NCBI GenBank assembly: GCA_937897785.1
Contig: CALCNB010000106.1
Span: 1-7,312 of the forward strand
Source: an uncultured Cellvibrionales bacterium
GTDB lineage: Bacteria > Pseudomonadota > Gammaproteobacteria > Pseudomonadales > UBA7434
Length of the DNA: 7,312 nucleotides
Direction of reading: 5' to 3'
The position numbers were made by a program, and so were the translations under genes. This document shows, in pieces, positions 6,494-7,312 of this stretch (position 1 is its first letter; the number at the start of each line of letters is the position of its first letter). A model generated the notes under the pieces. It was not told the origin of the DNA, did not search any database, and saw only the letters and a program-made list of their open reading frames with translations.

Positions 6494-7194
6494 TGTTGGT
6501 GTCAGCAAACGAACATTTCTCATCATACAGAGTATTCACTGCGATTTTGTTCCGTGACCTGACGGTGTATTTTCGATATCGCGGCAGTTGGATTAACCCG
6601 CTATTTTTTATTCTGGTCGTTATTACTTTATTTTCTTTAGGCTTTGGTGCTGATAGCCAGGCATTACGTGTTTATTCACCGAGTATTATTTGGGTCACGG
6701 CTTTATTGGCGGTGCTCTTATCGTTGGATAGTTTATTCAAAACTGATTTTGATGACGGCTCTTTAGAGCAGCTAATATTGTCTTCACAATCACTTTATCT
6801 TTCTGTGTTAGCGAAAATTCTAGCACACTGGTTCGTGACGGGATTGCCCATCGTTTTGGCCACGCCGTTAATCAGTTTAATGCTGGGCGTCTCTTTTGAG
6901 GTTCTACCAGAAGTATCCTTAGGTTTGTTATTGGGGACGGGCATACTTAGTTTTATCGGTGCTATTGGGGCATCATTAACCGTTAGCTTAGCCTCGGGTG
7001 GTCTATTATTGTCATTGCTGAGTATGCCTTTGTATGTACCGGCCATGATTTTTGGTGTGCAATACCTTCAGGATGCCATTGCAGGTTGGCCACTGATGCC
7101 CAGTTTATCGATGCTAATTGGCTTGCTTTTGGCGGCAGTTGTCTTGTCGCCATTGGCAATTATGGCGGGCCTTAAATTGAGTGTTGAGGCTTAG
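6493..7194 (+). CDS. ccmB: heme exporter/cytochrome c maturation membrane protein CcmB
   Basis: Inner-membrane subunit that pairs with CcmA in the system I cytochrome c maturation complex. The 233-residue protein has six likely membrane helices, at about residues 36-52, 63-79, 103-133, 142-162, 168-190 and 206-226. Family signatures seen are INPLFFILVVITLFSLGFG (34-52), PSIIWVTALLAVLLSLD, DGSLEQL (88-94) and AHWFVTGLP (111-119). ATG at 6493 overlaps the ccmA stop (TGATG) and has GAGG eight bases upstream, making it better than the TTG one codon earlier. The C-terminus (LKLSVEA) ends where CcmB proteins normally end, so this gene is complete and lies inside the joined segment. Confidence 0.94.
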   Translation: MLVSANEHFSSYRVFTAILFRDLTVYFRYRGSWINPLFFILVVITLFSLGFGADSQALRVYSPSIIWVTALLAVLLSLDSLFKTDFDDGSLEQLILSSQSLYLSVLAKILAHWFVTGLPIVLATPLISLMLGVSFEVLPEVSLGLLLGTGILSFIGAIGASLTVSLASGGLLLSLLSMPLYVPAMIFGVQYLQDAIAGWPLMPSLSMLIGLLLAAVVLSPLAIMAGLKLSVEA

Positions 7195-7242
7195 CCATGG
7201 ATATAGCTGTATTCATACTCTACTTAACAGAGGTTTTTAATC

Positions 7243-7258
7243 ATGCCTAATTGGTTTC
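7243..7258 (+). pseudogene. ccmC: probable start of ccmC, interrupted after about five codons
   Basis: ccmC is the expected gene after ccmB. AGAGG (7229-7233 region) lies about nine bases before ATG 7243, which reads MPNWF, similar to the Met-x-x-Trp-Phe start of many CcmC proteins. The frame then reads LP and a stop at 7264-7266, with none of the following CcmC sequence. From about 7258 the DNA matches a different gene on the opposite strand. The assignment rests on operon order, the ribosome binding site and five residues only. Confidence 0.4.
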
Positions 7259-7312
7259 TTCCTTAAGTCTAATTCTTGGGTCAATAAAATAATAAGTAAT
7301 ATCAACAATAAA
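7247..7312 (-). CDS. C-terminal fragment of a Dpp/Opp-type ABC transporter permease
   Basis: The minus strand is open from the window edge to a TAG at 7249-7247 and encodes 21 residues. VDITYYFIDPRIRLK matches the characteristic C-terminus of peptide/nickel ABC transporter permeases (DppB/DppC/OppB/OppC type: hydrophobic stretch, Asp-Pro-Arg-hydrophobic-Arg, then a short tail). These are inner-membrane channel subunits for oligopeptide uptake. GC of 7259-7312 is 22% by direct count. The final residues and stop overlap the start of ccmC on the other strand, so the true end of this permease may differ. It is probably from DNA other than that of the ccm operon. Confidence 0.5.
   Translation of the reverse strand, partial: FIVDITYYFIDPRIRLKEETN

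Noticed and set aside
6795..7046. Minus-strand open frame inside ccmB.
   Set aside because: ccmB shows clear membrane topology and signatures on the plus strand; the antisense product is featureless.
7197..7250. 17-codon open frame (ATG to TAA) between ccmB and ccmC.
   Set aside because: It has no ribosome binding site, resembles no Ccm protein, and covers the presumed ccmC ribosome binding site. CcmD is normally encoded after ccmC, and the residue pattern does not fit it.
1..7312. Insertion sequence, prophage, CRISPR array, tRNA or rRNA.
   Set aside because: No transposase, integrase or phage-like protein, repeat-spacer pattern or structural RNA sequence was recognised on either strand.

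Overview
The window is a stretch of ordinary gammaproteobacterial chromosome, probably from a marine or aquatic, flagellated, aerobically respiring bacterium. This rests on closest resemblance to E. coli/Pseudomonas-type proteins: an ArsC with the E. coli catalytic spacing, WrbA, a DUF2069 protein, GlpE with Cys65, YheS, and CcmA/CcmB. Nine essentially complete protein genes lie between about 125 and 7194. Two short AT-rich tails at the window ends do not seem to belong to the same DNA.

Layout. Positions 1 to about 95 are a 22% GC tail whose minus strand reads as part of a tetratricopeptide-repeat protein. Positions 125-1465 (+) hold a tight, overlapping operon: arsC-family reductase, wrbA and a DUF2069 four-helix membrane protein. 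It converges, stop codon on stop codon, with a minus-strand pair, yheS (ABC-F ATPase) followed by glpE (rhodanese), at 3762-1462. Upstream of yheS and on the same strand (5575-3832) is a two-gene unit: a FliK-like hook-length-control protein and a small soluble protein resembling the cytoplasmic C-terminal domain of FlhB. A 195-bp divergent intergenic region separates these from ccmA and ccmB (+, 5771-7194), the start of a cytochrome c maturation operon. The expected next gene, ccmC, has a good ribosome binding site and a plausible start at 7243 but loses its reading frame after about five codons. There the sequence passes into a second 22% GC tail whose minus strand reads as the last 21 residues of a Dpp/Opp-type ABC transporter permease.

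How the genes work together. ArsC and WrbA are cytosolic redox enzymes. GlpE is a sulfurtransferase and YheS a ribosome-associated ATPase; their pairing looks like transcriptional convenience. The FliK-like/FlhB-C-like pair next to ccm genes is an arrangement I recall from Pseudomonas-type gammaproteobacteria, and it suggests a flagellar export context. CcmA and CcmB are the ATPase and a membrane subunit of the CcmABCD(E) system that delivers heme for c-type cytochrome assembly.

No undescribed system, mobile element, CRISPR array or RNA gene was found. The most notable observation is that both ends look chimeric: each tail has 22% GC, a coding strand opposite to the adjacent gene, and no family relation to its neighbour. 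A perfect 12-bp inverted repeat sits at the left junction. This looks more like an assembly or amplification artefact than biology, but it should be checked before the end sequences are used.
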